Below are positions 26,862 to 35,530 of a DNA stretch of 64,000 nt, one piece after another (the stretch's first letter is position 1; each line of letters begins with the position of its first letter). Source of the DNA: Chitinophaga pinensis (lineage in GTDB: Bacteria > Bacteroidota > Bacteroidia > B-17B0 > Aurantibacillaceae); assembly GCA_945860225.1 (NCBI GenBank), contig CAMAPT010000012.1, forward strand, positions 43,977 through 107,976, given 5' to 3'. A program made the translations under genes and the position numbers. The notes beneath the pieces were generated by a model. It worked only from the letters and a program-made list of their open reading frames with translations, did not search any database and was not told the origin of the DNA.

Positions 26862-28106
26862 TTAGTTGAACGAATCGTAAATTTGCTTGTATCTTTCGAT
26901 ACCTGTGTTTAATGAAAAATAGCGATGGGCGGCATTTACTGTATTTGCTTGGTATATGTGTCTATTTTTCATTAAATCAAAAATAGCTTCCTTATAATTA
27001 TTATTGTTAAAATCCGAGACCAAAATACCACATTTCGACGCACGAATAACGGAATCAACATCACCCACGCCAGTGTTGGTAATTACCGGAATACCCATTG
27101 ATAATAATTCGCCCATTTTTGTGGGAGAAGATGCTGATTTCGAAAAACTTGGTTTGATAAAAAACAAAGAAGCAGATGACAAAGCGATATAATAAGGCAT
27201 GTCGGAGCGCGAGGCCGTGACAACAGATAAAGAATCGGCAGAAATCCCAATTTTTTCAGCTAAATCATAAATGTGTTGTTTATCATCTTTGGTGATAATT
27301 AAAAAATGTGCAGGAGTATGTTCTGTTAGTTCTTTAAAAAACTGTAACATTTCTTCGGCCATGTACCAAGTGCCTAAAGAACCTACATAACTTAATATAA
27401 ATTGATTGCCGTACTGCGAAATTTTATTTTTGAATGTGATGAATCGATTTTCCTGAATGTTGTGTTTAGAAAAATAAGATAAATCGGCACAGCAAGGTAT
27501 AACGGTTAATTTAGAACTACTAATTCCCAAATCCCAATCCATGATAATTTGTTTTCCTTTATGCGTTAACGACACAATCGCATCTGATTCGCGTATCATC
27601 GTTTTTTCCTTTTTTTTGAAGTAAGCGTACAAAAAAGAGTGTATTAGATTGGCTTTATTCCAAATACCACCTTCCAACCGTTCGTCGGCCCAAAAACCAC
27701 GCATATCAAAAATAAAACCGGTTCCAAAACGTTTTTTGCAATCAAGTCCTATTAAACCGGCCAAATAGCTCCTGCAATGCAGAATAACATTGGAGCGTTG
27801 ATGTTTAGGATAAGTTTGAATAAGTGCAATGGCCTGTTTTTTGAGTGCCAAAAAATTTTGAAATTGAGAAATAAAAGGTTTACCCGTTTCGTAAAAACAA
27901 TATTTCCATAAAATATTGGCCTCTGCCAATTGTGCCTCAACGATTTGATGCTGGCTTTGCCAATTTTCTTTTTTTTCGGAACTGATAATTTGAACAGAAT
28001 GACCCAAACGAGCCAAACCAATTAAATAAGGTAACACCTGCGACTGACCCAAAGGGTCAGTCATACCATCAATAGATATAAAAACAAATGTTTTGGTGTT
28101 TCCCAT
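26862..28106 (-). CDS. Family 4 glycosyltransferase
   Basis: This is a 414-residue GT-B enzyme. The N-terminal acceptor half has SIDGMTDPLGQSQVLPYLIG; the C-terminal half has SYVGSLGTWYMAEEMLQFF and SPTKMGELLSMGIPVITN, the donor-binding region. It probably adds a sugar to a surface polysaccharide, and the neighbouring galE may provide its donor, which is inference. The ATG start at 28104-28106 fits the family. Confidence 0.87.
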   Translation of the reverse strand: MGNTKTFVFISIDGMTDPLGQSQVLPYLIGLARLGHSVQIISSEKKENWQSQHQIVEAQLAEANILWKYCFYETGKPFISQFQNFLALKKQAIALIQTYPKHQRSNVILHCRSYLAGLIGLDCKKRFGTGFIFDMRGFWADERLEGGIWNKANLIHSFLYAYFKKKEKTMIRESDAIVSLTHKGKQIIMDWDLGISSSKLTVIPCCADLSYFSKHNIQENRFITFKNKISQYGNQFILSYVGSLGTWYMAEEMLQFFKELTEHTPAHFLIITKDDKQHIYDLAEKIGISADSLSVVTASRSDMPYYIALSSASLFFIKPSFSKSASSPTKMGELLSMGIPVITNTGVGDVDSVIRASKCGILVSDFNNNNYKEAIFDLMKNRHIYQANTVNAAHRYFSLNTGIERYKQIYDSFN

Positions 28107-28215
28107 TAAGCAGAGTAAAAATAGTATTTTTTGTCATATTACTTTCTGCTTTATCGCAAATAACTTATAGGTTGTAATTTTTTATTGATAGCCAAACGTA
28201 GAATTTAATCATGTT

Positions 28216-28246
28216 TTTGATTTAAATGATATCCATACTATTTTTG
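28216..28246 (+). promoter_or_regulatory. Predicted promoter of the restriction-modification gene
   Basis: TTTG (28216-28219), a 19-base spacer and TATTTTTG (28239-28246) match the full Bacteroidota promoter consensus. A leader of about 80 bases would precede ATG 28330. Confidence 0.55.
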
Positions 28247-28329
28247 TTAGAAAGTAATATAAAATGCTACAAAATATGGCCGTTTTTATTTTATTACTTT
28301 TTTAATTTTATATCTTATTCAGTTTTTTT

Positions 28330-31233
28330 ATGGCACTAAGTTGGAACGAAATAAAAGATAGAGCATTACACTTCTCAAAAGAATGGGCGGACACTTCTAA
28401 CGAAGAAGCAGATGCAAAACCATTTTTAGTGGAGTTCTTTAATGTATTTGGTATTAGCAGTAAACGAGTTTCAACATTTGAACATCGCGTAAAAAAGCTA
28501 GACGAAAAAGACGGCTATATTGATTTGCTTTGGAAAGGAACCATTTTAATAGAAATGAAAAGTCGAGGCAAAAATCTTGACAAAGCCTATCAACAAGCAA
28601 AAGATTATTTACACGGACTTAAACAACACGAACTACCTAAGTATATTTTAGTTTCAGATTTTGAAACTTTTAAACTACATGATTTAGAAGACAATTCCAA
28701 TTTAGGAATTGAAAGCCCAAAAGTAATCGAATTTAAACTCAACGACCTTGTAAATAATGTTCAGCACTTTAGCTATATTTTAGGTTATCAAAAAAAGGTT
28801 TACAAAGAACAAGACCCTGCAAATATTAAAGCAGCGGAATTAATGGGTAAACTTCACGATAGACTTGAAGAAATTGGCTATACAGGTCATCCGTTGGAAG
28901 TTTACTTAGTTCGTATTTTATTTTGTTTGTTTGCCGAAGACACAACCATATTTAATAAGCAACAGTTTCAAGATTTTATCGAACAACGTACCAACGAAGA
29001 TGGTAGCGACTTAGCGTCTAAAATTCAAGAGCTATTTCAAGTATTAAATACGCCAAAAGAAAATCGTTTTAAAAACCTTGATGAACAATTAGCGGAGTTT
29101 CCATACGTGAATGGAAAGCTATTTGAAGAAATATTGCCTATGGCAAGCTTCGATAGTAAAATGCGTCAATCATTATTGGAGTGTTGTTATATTGATTGGA
29201 GTAAAATATCTCCTGCCATATTTGGTTCAATGTTTCAAAGTGTCATGAATCCAAAAGAACGCAGAAACCTTGGCGCGCATTACACCAGCGAAACCAACAT
29301 TTTAAAATTAATTAAACCTCTTTTCTTAGATGAACTTTGGAATGAGTTTGAAAGTATTAAAGACAACAAAAACAAACTCTCTGAATTTCATAAAAAATTA
29401 AGCACATTAAAATTTTTGGACCCTGCCTGTGGTTGTGGTAATTTCTTAGTTATTACTTATCGTGAATTACGTTTGTTAGAACTAGAAGTTTTGCGCGCAA
29501 CACATAAATCAGGGCAAGGAGTTTTAGACGTTCGTGACATTATGTTGCTTGACGTTGATATGATGTGTGGTATTGAATACGAAGAGTTTCCTGCACGTAT
29601 TGCCGAAGTAGCGATGTGGTTAATCGACCACCAAATGAATATGCTAATAAGCAATGAGTTTGGGCAATACTTTGTTCGTTTACCTTTGAAAAAAGCCGCG
29701 AAAATTATACATGGTAATGCATTGAAAATTAATTGGCATACTTTTGAAACCGAGGATACTTCTGTTAAAAAATTATATGCAGAGAATATTGAAATTGCTC
29801 AAATTATAAATGAATCAGAAGAAAGTTATAAATTAGAAATACATTCAAACAATGTTTCTTACAAAGGCATAAAAACACTACGTAAAGAAAGCGAACCAAA
29901 ATACGATTACATTCTTGGAAATCCGCCATTCATAGGAAAGAAAGAACAAAAGCCCGAACAGAAAGCAGATATGGAAAAGGTATTTGCAAATATTAAAGGG
30001 ACAGGAGTTTTAGATTATGTAACAGCTTGGTATATAAAGGCGGCACAATACATTCAAAACACAAATACTAAAGTTGCTTTTGTGTCTACAAATTCAATTG
30101 CACAGGGAGAACAAGTTGGTATTCTATGGACAATTCTATTTAATCACTATAAAATTAAAATTCATTTTGCCCATCAATCATTTAGTTGGAGTAACGAAGC
30201 AAAAGGAAAAGCAGCTGTTCATTGTGTAATTATTGGCTTCGCTAATTTTGACAAAAATAATAAAAGCATTTTTGAGTACGAAAATATAAAAGCTGAACCG
30301 CATGAAATTAAAGCAAAAAACATAAATCCTTTTTTATTGGAAGGAAAAGATATTACAGTAGAAAACAGAAAAACGCCAATCTGTAAAGTACCAGAAATAG
30401 TATATGGAAGTTTTGCTTTAGATGATGGAAATTATACTTTATCTGAGGAAGAGAGAAATGAAATTATTTTGGAAAATAAAAATTCTGAAAAATTAGTTAG
30501 ACCATTTATTGGAGGTAGAGAATTACTCCACTCTGAGAAACGTTATTGTTTATGGCTTGCAGAAGCAGAACCAAACGAGATTAAAAGCAATTTAAAAATA
30601 AAAGACCGAGTTGAAGCTGTTAAAAAATGGCGTTCCAACAGCGATAGAGGTAATACAAAAAAACTTGCAGATACACCCACTCTATTTGCAGAGGTCCGTC
30701 AACCAAAAACAAATTATCTAGCATTTCCAACCGTTTCATCTGTTAACAGAAAATACATACCTATTGCTTTTCTTTCACCCGAAATAGTTGCATCGAATCA
30801 ACTATATATTTTACCAAATGCAAATCTTTTTCATTTCGGAGTTTTAACATCATTGATGCATATGGCATGGGTGAAATACATTTGTGGTAGATTAAAAAGT
30901 GATTATAGATATTCTGCAAGTATAGTTTATAACAACTATCCATGGCCAGAAAATCCAAACGACAAACAAATTAAATCCATAGAAACAGCGGCACAAAAAG
31001 TTTTAGATACTAGGCTGCAATTTCCAAATAGTTCGCTCTCTGATTTATACGACCCATTAACAATGCCACCTGTGTTAGTAAAAGCACACAACGAATTAGA
31101 TAAAGCCGTTGATTTAGCTTACCGTCCACAAGCCTTTACAAGTGAAGCAAACCGTATGGAGTTTTTATTTGAACTGTATGAAAAATACACAGCTGATTTA
31201 TTTACTAAAGAGAAAGTGAAGAAGAAAAAGTAA
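28330..31233 (+). CDS. Type IIL restriction-modification enzyme (MmeI-like fused endonuclease-methyltransferase)
   Basis: The 967-residue protein carries a PD-(D/E)xK nuclease at its N-terminus (D65, E75, K77 in GYIDLLWKGTILIEMKSRGK), a helical linker, a class I adenine methyltransferase with motif I FLDPACGCGNFL (about 362-373) and motif IV NPPF (about 531-534), and a C-terminal target-recognition region with a coil tail. MmeI-type enzymes cut DNA at a fixed distance from an asymmetric site and modify one strand. The recognition sequence is unknown. The downstream DUF2971 gene starts 1 base after its stop. Confidence 0.9.
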   Translation: MALSWNEIKDRALHFSKEWADTSNEEADAKPFLVEFFNVFGISSKRVSTFEHRVKKLDEKDGYIDLLWKGTILIEMKSRGKNLDKAYQQAKDYLHGLKQHELPKYILVSDFETFKLHDLEDNSNLGIESPKVIEFKLNDLVNNVQHFSYILGYQKKVYKEQDPANIKAAELMGKLHDRLEEIGYTGHPLEVYLVRILFCLFAEDTTIFNKQQFQDFIEQRTNEDGSDLASKIQELFQVLNTPKENRFKNLDEQLAEFPYVNGKLFEEILPMASFDSKMRQSLLECCYIDWSKISPAIFGSMFQSVMNPKERRNLGAHYTSETNILKLIKPLFLDELWNEFESIKDNKNKLSEFHKKLSTLKFLDPACGCGNFLVITYRELRLLELEVLRATHKSGQGVLDVRDIMLLDVDMMCGIEYEEFPARIAEVAMWLIDHQMNMLISNEFGQYFVRLPLKKAAKIIHGNALKINWHTFETEDTSVKKLYAENIEIAQIINESEESYKLEIHSNNVSYKGIKTLRKESEPKYDYILGNPPFIGKKEQKPEQKADMEKVFANIKGTGVLDYVTAWYIKAAQYIQNTNTKVAFVSTNSIAQGEQVGILWTILFNHYKIKIHFAHQSFSWSNEAKGKAAVHCVIIGFANFDKNNKSIFEYENIKAEPHEIKAKNINPFLLEGKDITVENRKTPICKVPEIVYGSFALDDGNYTLSEEERNEIILENKNSEKLVRPFIGGRELLHSEKRYCLWLAEAEPNEIKSNLKIKDRVEAVKKWRSNSDRGNTKKLADTPTLFAEVRQPKTNYLAFPTVSSVNRKYIPIAFLSPEIVASNQLYILPNANLFHFGVLTSLMHMAWVKYICGRLKSDYRYSASIVYNNYPWPENPNDKQIKSIETAAQKVLDTRLQFPNSSLSDLYDPLTMPPVLVKAHNELDKAVDLAYRPQAFTSEANRMEFLFELYEKYTADLFTKEKVKKKK

Positions 31234-31234
31234 A

Positions 31235-32224
31235 ATGGATGAGGTCTTGAGTTTAATGGGCAAATTTGAAAAGGAAGTTTTTAAAGAAGTTCTTCCCTAT
31301 TCAACATTTTTAAATGGCATTAACAGAGAAGGAAATGTTGGAGGATTTAATTATGATAATTTGTTTAAAAGCACAAACTACGAAGTTCCATTAAACCAAT
31401 CATTTATTCATTTTACTACATTACAATCCTTAACTTCCATTTTAAATAACGGATATTTTAGGTTTTCCGAGTTTAATAATTTTGAAGATAAAGACGAAAT
31501 ACATTATGCAAAGTCAGTTTTTGATAATGATGAGTCGCTTAAAGCTAATCAACAGAAAATAGATGATGAAAAAGAATGCTGTTTTGCATTCTCAGCTTGT
31601 ATAGCGTCAGAGCATACTTCTAAAAACACTTTTATGTGGGCAAACTATGCAAATAAAGGTCAGGGAGTTTGTATTCAGTTCAAATTGAACTATAACAAAA
31701 CTTGCCATTTTTTACTTGGTAAAATGCAATATGGTAAAAAAGAACTAAAGCCCATTATAAAATTAAAAGAATTAGCTCAGTCATTTTACAATAAAAACAA
31801 TGATTTTAGATATAGTCAATTCCCATTACGAATTCTTGAACTTTTAGCATTTCATAAATATGAACAATATAGAGAAGAAAGCGAAGTGAGAATGTTATTC
31901 AAGGTAGAAAAACAAAAATATGAAGATCATAATCACGAGGCTATTTATAAAGATATAAATCAAACTTATGATGTAAGGTACTTTTTTAAAACGTTTCTTA
32001 CAGAAAGAAAATCTGTTTTAGGAATTGAATCAATTGAAATATTTAATGAATATTTTGAACACTACCATACATTTGAAATAGAAAAAATTACTTTAGGAAA
32101 TAATATTTCAGATGAACAAAAACATTCAATAGTTCAATTACTTAAATTATTAAAAATCAAGTATCAATACAATTTCGATATTTTTCGTTTAGACAAAGAA
32201 AATGAAATTATCCCAATGGTTTGA
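31235..32224 (+). CDS. DUF2971 family protein
   Basis: The 329-residue protein has the DUF2971 pattern: FIHFTTLQSLTSILNNGYFR (start of the domain), FSEFNNFEDKDEIHY, then MWANYANKGQGVCIQF and EVRMLFK later on. The domain is common beside restriction and other defence genes, but its activity is unknown. It starts 1 base after the MmeI-like gene, so the two are co-expressed. No signal peptide or membrane segment is seen. It might act with the restriction enzyme or be an independent defence protein; both are guesses. Confidence 0.72.
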   Translation: MDEVLSLMGKFEKEVFKEVLPYSTFLNGINREGNVGGFNYDNLFKSTNYEVPLNQSFIHFTTLQSLTSILNNGYFRFSEFNNFEDKDEIHYAKSVFDNDESLKANQQKIDDEKECCFAFSACIASEHTSKNTFMWANYANKGQGVCIQFKLNYNKTCHFLLGKMQYGKKELKPIIKLKELAQSFYNKNNDFRYSQFPLRILELLAFHKYEQYREESEVRMLFKVEKQKYEDHNHEAIYKDINQTYDVRYFFKTFLTERKSVLGIESIEIFNEYFEHYHTFEIEKITLGNNISDEQKHSIVQLLKLLKIKYQYNFDIFRLDKENEIIPMV

Positions 32225-32336
32225 ATTCTGCAAAAGTGACAACAAGCCGTCTGATATTCCAAGAAATGCGGATAGAACATACAAAAACCAAGGATGGAAA
32301 GGTTGGTCTGATTTTTTAGGGACTAAAAAAGAGTAA
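32202..32336 (+). CDS. Small 44-residue protein with a GW-x-GWxDFLGT motif
   Basis: A short frame overlaps the DUF2971 end by 23 bases and encodes MKLSQWFEF... followed by PRNADRTYKNQGWKGWSDFL and GTKKE. The YKNxGWxGWxDFLGT unit resembles repeats found in integrase-like and homing-type DNA-binding proteins, where many copies occur in tandem; here there is just one. It could be a remnant of a larger gene or a real small partner of the defence island. Codon start ATG at 32202 is plausible. Confidence 0.45.
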   Translation: MKLSQWFEFCKSDNKPSDIPRNADRTYKNQGWKGWSDFLGTKKE

Positions 32337-32387
32337 TTTTTAAAAAAATCATAACATGCTCTGAGGCTCATGTTGAATAAAGGGCAT

Positions 32388-32426
32388 AAAAAAAGTTTAG
32401 TGAAAGTGTTTCACTAAACTTTTTTT
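32388..32426. terminator. Bidirectional terminator at the end of the defence island
   Basis: An 18-bp perfect stem (32388-32405 with 32409-32426, triloop GTG) has A7 and T7 flanks, so it can stop transcription from both the island and the converging cold-shock gene. A weaker hairpin (AACATG/CATGTT) precedes it. Confidence 0.9.
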
Positions 32427-32470
32427 TGATTTTAAAAAGAAAAAACCTTTTTACTAAATCGTGCAGATAA

Positions 32471-32659
32471 TTAAGCTAACTTAACGTTTACAGCATTTAA
32501 TCCTTTTTTACCTTCTTGTACGTCAAATACAACGTTATCGTTTTCACGAATTTCTTCTTCTAAACCAGTTGCGTGAACAAAGATTTCTTGACCGTTTTCT
32601 TCTTTAATAAATCCAAAGCCTTTTGCTTCATTGTAAAATTTTACTACTCCGTGTTTCAT
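32471..32659 (-). CDS. Cold-shock protein (CspA-like)
   Basis: This 62-residue single cold-shock domain has KGFGFIKEENGQEIFVH containing both RNA-binding motifs (RNP1- and RNP2-like). Family members bind single-stranded RNA and DNA and melt structures at low temperature. It lies 72 bases downstream of the RhlE-type helicase on the same strand, so the two may act together on structured RNA. The 5' leader (TTTGTTATT-type AT-rich) has no clear -7 box. Confidence 0.95.
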   Translation of the reverse strand: MKHGVVKFYNEAKGFGFIKEENGQEIFVHATGLEEEIRENDNVVFDVQEGKKGLNAVNVKLA

Positions 32660-32731
32660 TTGTTTTGTTTTTTGTTGTTATTATTTATTTGTTATTAAGA
32701 CCTTATCATCCTTGATCATAAAGCCATGCTT

Positions 32732-33862
32732 TTAAGAATATGGATGTTTTTTAATGACATCTATATCTTTTTTAATTAATTTTTGTATGCCTTTAAGGTA
32801 TGGCAATTCTTCGTGACTACATAAAGAAATAGCTTCTCCACTCTCCCCTGCTCTACCTGTTCTACCTATTCTATGAACATAGGCTTCGGCTTGTTCCGGA
32901 ATTTCGTAATTAATCACATGTGTTAATTTATCAACATCAATACCTCTTGATGCAATATCTGTAGCAACCAGTGCATTAATGGTACGATCTTTAAACCCTT
33001 TCAAGGCTTTCTCTCGGTTGTTTTGAGATTTATTACCATGAATAGCTTCTGCTTTAATCTTAAAACCATTTAAAGCCTTAGCTACCTTATCAGCCCCATG
33101 TTTAGTTCTGGTAAAAATTAACACATGATTAATTTTATTTTCTTCAATGATGAATTTTAATAAAGCAGGTTTTTTAGTTTTTTGAACAAAATAAACTTTC
33201 TGTTTAATTAAAGTGGCTGTAGATGAAACCGGATTAACGGCTACACTAACAGGATTCTTTAAAATCGTGTTAGCCAGTTTCATGATATTAGGCGCTGCTG
33301 TTGCCGAAAAAAACATCGTTTGTCTTTTAGCCGGTAACTTAGCTATTACTTTTTTCATGTCATTAATAAAGCCCATATCTAACATACGATCGGCTTCATC
33401 TAACACAAAATATTCTATTGAGCCCAACTTAACAATACCTTGTTGCATTAAATCTAATAGTCGGCCCGGAGTTGCAATTAATATATCAATACCAGTTTTA
33501 ATAGCTACAACTTGATGAAACTGAGAAACACCTCCAAAAATAACAGCATGTTTAAATCCTAGGTTTTCGCCATATTCTTTAAAGTTATCGCTAATTTGAG
33601 TTGCTAATTCACGGGTTGGAGCCAAAATCAATGCTTTAATTTCGCGACGTTGATTTAATTTTTTATTAGCATTCAACAATTGCAAAATGGGCAATGCAAA
33701 GGCGGCCGTTTTTCCTGTACCGGTTTGTGCGCAACCAAAAATATCTTTTCCTTGTAAAATATGGGGTATGCTTTGTTGTTGTATCGGAGACGGTTCTTTG
33801 TATCCTTTTTTATCAAGTGCAGTAAGAAGCGGCTTAATAAGTTGTAATTCTGTAAATGTCAT
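32732..33862 (-). CDS. DEAD-box RNA helicase (RhlE-like)
   Basis: The 376-residue helicase has a compact two-domain core: Q motif PSPIQQQSIP, motif I AQTGTGKT, APTREL, TPGR, motif II DEAD in VLDEADRMLDMGF, SAT, RGIDVDKL and HRIGRTGRAG. There is almost no C-terminal extension. RhlE-type enzymes unwind short RNA duplexes during ribosome maturation and cold growth. The next gene on this strand is a cold-shock protein 72 bases away. Confidence 0.93.
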   Translation of the reverse strand: MTFTELQLIKPLLTALDKKGYKEPSPIQQQSIPHILQGKDIFGCAQTGTGKTAAFALPILQLLNANKKLNQRREIKALILAPTRELATQISDNFKEYGENLGFKHAVIFGGVSQFHQVVAIKTGIDILIATPGRLLDLMQQGIVKLGSIEYFVLDEADRMLDMGFINDMKKVIAKLPAKRQTMFFSATAAPNIMKLANTILKNPVSVAVNPVSSTATLIKQKVYFVQKTKKPALLKFIIEENKINHVLIFTRTKHGADKVAKALNGFKIKAEAIHGNKSQNNREKALKGFKDRTINALVATDIASRGIDVDKLTHVINYEIPEQAEAYVHRIGRTGRAGESGEAISLCSHEELPYLKGIQKLIKKDIDVIKKHPYS

Positions 33863-34390
33863 TAATCGTTTTTGTTATAAAATACTTTATTAAGAAAAAT
33901 GTAAAGTATTCGATTTGCAATTGGCAATTTACAAGCGGATTGAACTACAGTCTTCATAAGAAGTTTTCAAATATAAACATATTATCAACAATAGCCTAAT
34001 TTATTAATTTTTGTATCGTTCTTTTATTCGGTTTTAAAAATCGACTCAGCTTTAGGAGTCGAAGTAACAAGCAAAAAGAAAATAAAATGTAAAATTGAGT
34101 TATATAGTGAGTTCTAAATGGCAAAAAATAGGGCATTTTATGGAGAACGGCTTTTTAATTCATAATTTTCAGCTTAAAATTCAAATACATAGTGGATATA
34201 AAGCCCATTCTGGACCACTTCATCCTATCGAGCTTTAAAAAAGACTGATTTCAATCAGCTACATAATTTAAAATTAATGTTACATTCGTCATATAAACGA
34301 CTTGAAGCACCTATTTTATTGAAGCACAAACACTTTTCAAACTATATAGGCATTAAAGCAAACCCATTGTAATACATTCCATTCCTGATT
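33863..34390. other. Gene-free stretch of about 530 bases
   Basis: No convincing coding frame of useful length was found. It holds a hairpin (TCGACTC at 34041-34047 with GAGTCGA at 34056-34062), a short palindrome near 34242, and divergent upstream regions of the helicase and FIST genes. No -7 box was clear in either direction. The segment around 34190-34240 (GGACCACTTCATCC) slightly recalls insertion-sequence ends, but I could not find terminal repeats. Confidence 0.5.
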
Positions 34391-35530
34391 ATGAAAATTA
34401 AACAACACGCCTTTAACAGCAAATCCGAAATCATTGAGGCGCTCAACCAGTTTGATGCCTCGGCTTACGATGTTCATTTTATTTTTGCCGATATCAGTTA
34501 TTTAGCAGATAACGAAATAGGAAATCTCATCCAATCATCTTTCGAAAAATCTGTAATCATGGGTTGTTCTACGGCTGGTGAAATTGGTTTAAAAAAAATA
34601 TCGGAAGGAACTTTCGTTATCACTTCGGTTAAACTCGAAAAATCAACCATCCGAAAAACTATTTTCAACCTCAATGAAGTGAGCGATTCTTTCTCTGCTG
34701 GGGAGCGTATTGCTAAAGATTTAATGGATAAAAACCTGAAACATGTATTTGTTTTATCTGATGGAGTGAATGTCAATGGAACTCGATTAATTGAAGGCAT
34801 CAATTCAGTATTAGATTATACCATCAATGTATCGGGTGGATTAGCCGGAGATAATGGTAATTTTACAAAAACATACGTTGCTGATGGCAATAATCAGTTC
34901 ATCCCTAATTGTGTTTCTGCTATTGGTTTTTATGGCGAACATATCACAACAAGTTCAGGTTCTTATGGCGGATGGGACAGTTTTGGCATTGATCGAATTG
35001 TGACCAAAAGTCATGAAAACATCGTTTATGAAATTGATGGAAAACCGGCTTTAGAGTTATACAAATCATATTTAGGAGATTTATCATCCGAATTGCCGGG
35101 TTCTGCGCTATTTTTCCCCTTGGAGATGAGAGACCATGAAGATGCTGAATTATTGGTAAGAACAATATTAGGCGTTAACGAGAAAGACAATAGTTTAACC
35201 TTTGCAGGCAATATACCGGAAGGAGCATTTGTGCGTTTAATGAAAACAAATGTAAACAGAGTAATTGATGGTGCTGAAAAAGCAGCAGATATTATTAAAA
35301 ATTCAATGAATGAAAATCCAGAATTAGTGCTCATGGTAAGTTGTGTTGGTAGAAAATTAGTACTTAAACAACTTACTCAGGATGAAATAGAAGCCGTAAC
35401 CGATTCATTTAACGAAGATGTGGTCTTCACAGGCTTTTATTCAAACGGTGAATTATCTAAACTAAAAGGGAACAATTTATGTAACCTTCACAATCAAACT
35501 ATGACCTTAACGGCCATTTCTGAAATATGA
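34391..35530 (+). CDS. FIST signal-transduction protein (FIST-N and FIST-C)
   Basis: The 379-residue protein has a FIST-N domain (about 20-200, with FADISYLADNEIGNLIQ, IMGCSTAGEIG and VSGGLAGDNG) and a FIST-C domain (about 220-360, with KPALELYKSYLGD, IPEGAFVRLMKTN and MVSCVGRK). FIST domains are small-molecule-binding sensory modules; some (NosP) bind heme and sense nitric oxide. It overlaps the kinase gene by 4 bases, so it is likely the sensory partner of the kinase. I cannot see a certain heme ligand. Confidence 0.9.
   Translation: MKIKQHAFNSKSEIIEALNQFDASAYDVHFIFADISYLADNEIGNLIQSSFEKSVIMGCSTAGEIGLKKISEGTFVITSVKLEKSTIRKTIFNLNEVSDSFSAGERIAKDLMDKNLKHVFVLSDGVNVNGTRLIEGINSVLDYTINVSGGLAGDNGNFTKTYVADGNNQFIPNCVSAIGFYGEHITTSSGSYGGWDSFGIDRIVTKSHENIVYEIDGKPALELYKSYLGDLSSELPGSALFFPLEMRDHEDAELLVRTILGVNEKDNSLTFAGNIPEGAFVRLMKTNVNRVIDGAEKAADIIKNSMNENPELVLMVSCVGRKLVLKQLTQDEIEAVTDSFNEDVVFTGFYSNGELSKLKGNNLCNLHNQTMTLTAISEI

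Noticed and set aside
34190..34240. Possible insertion-sequence end (GGACCACTTCATCC)
   Set aside because: No terminal repeats, target duplication or transposase frame was found.
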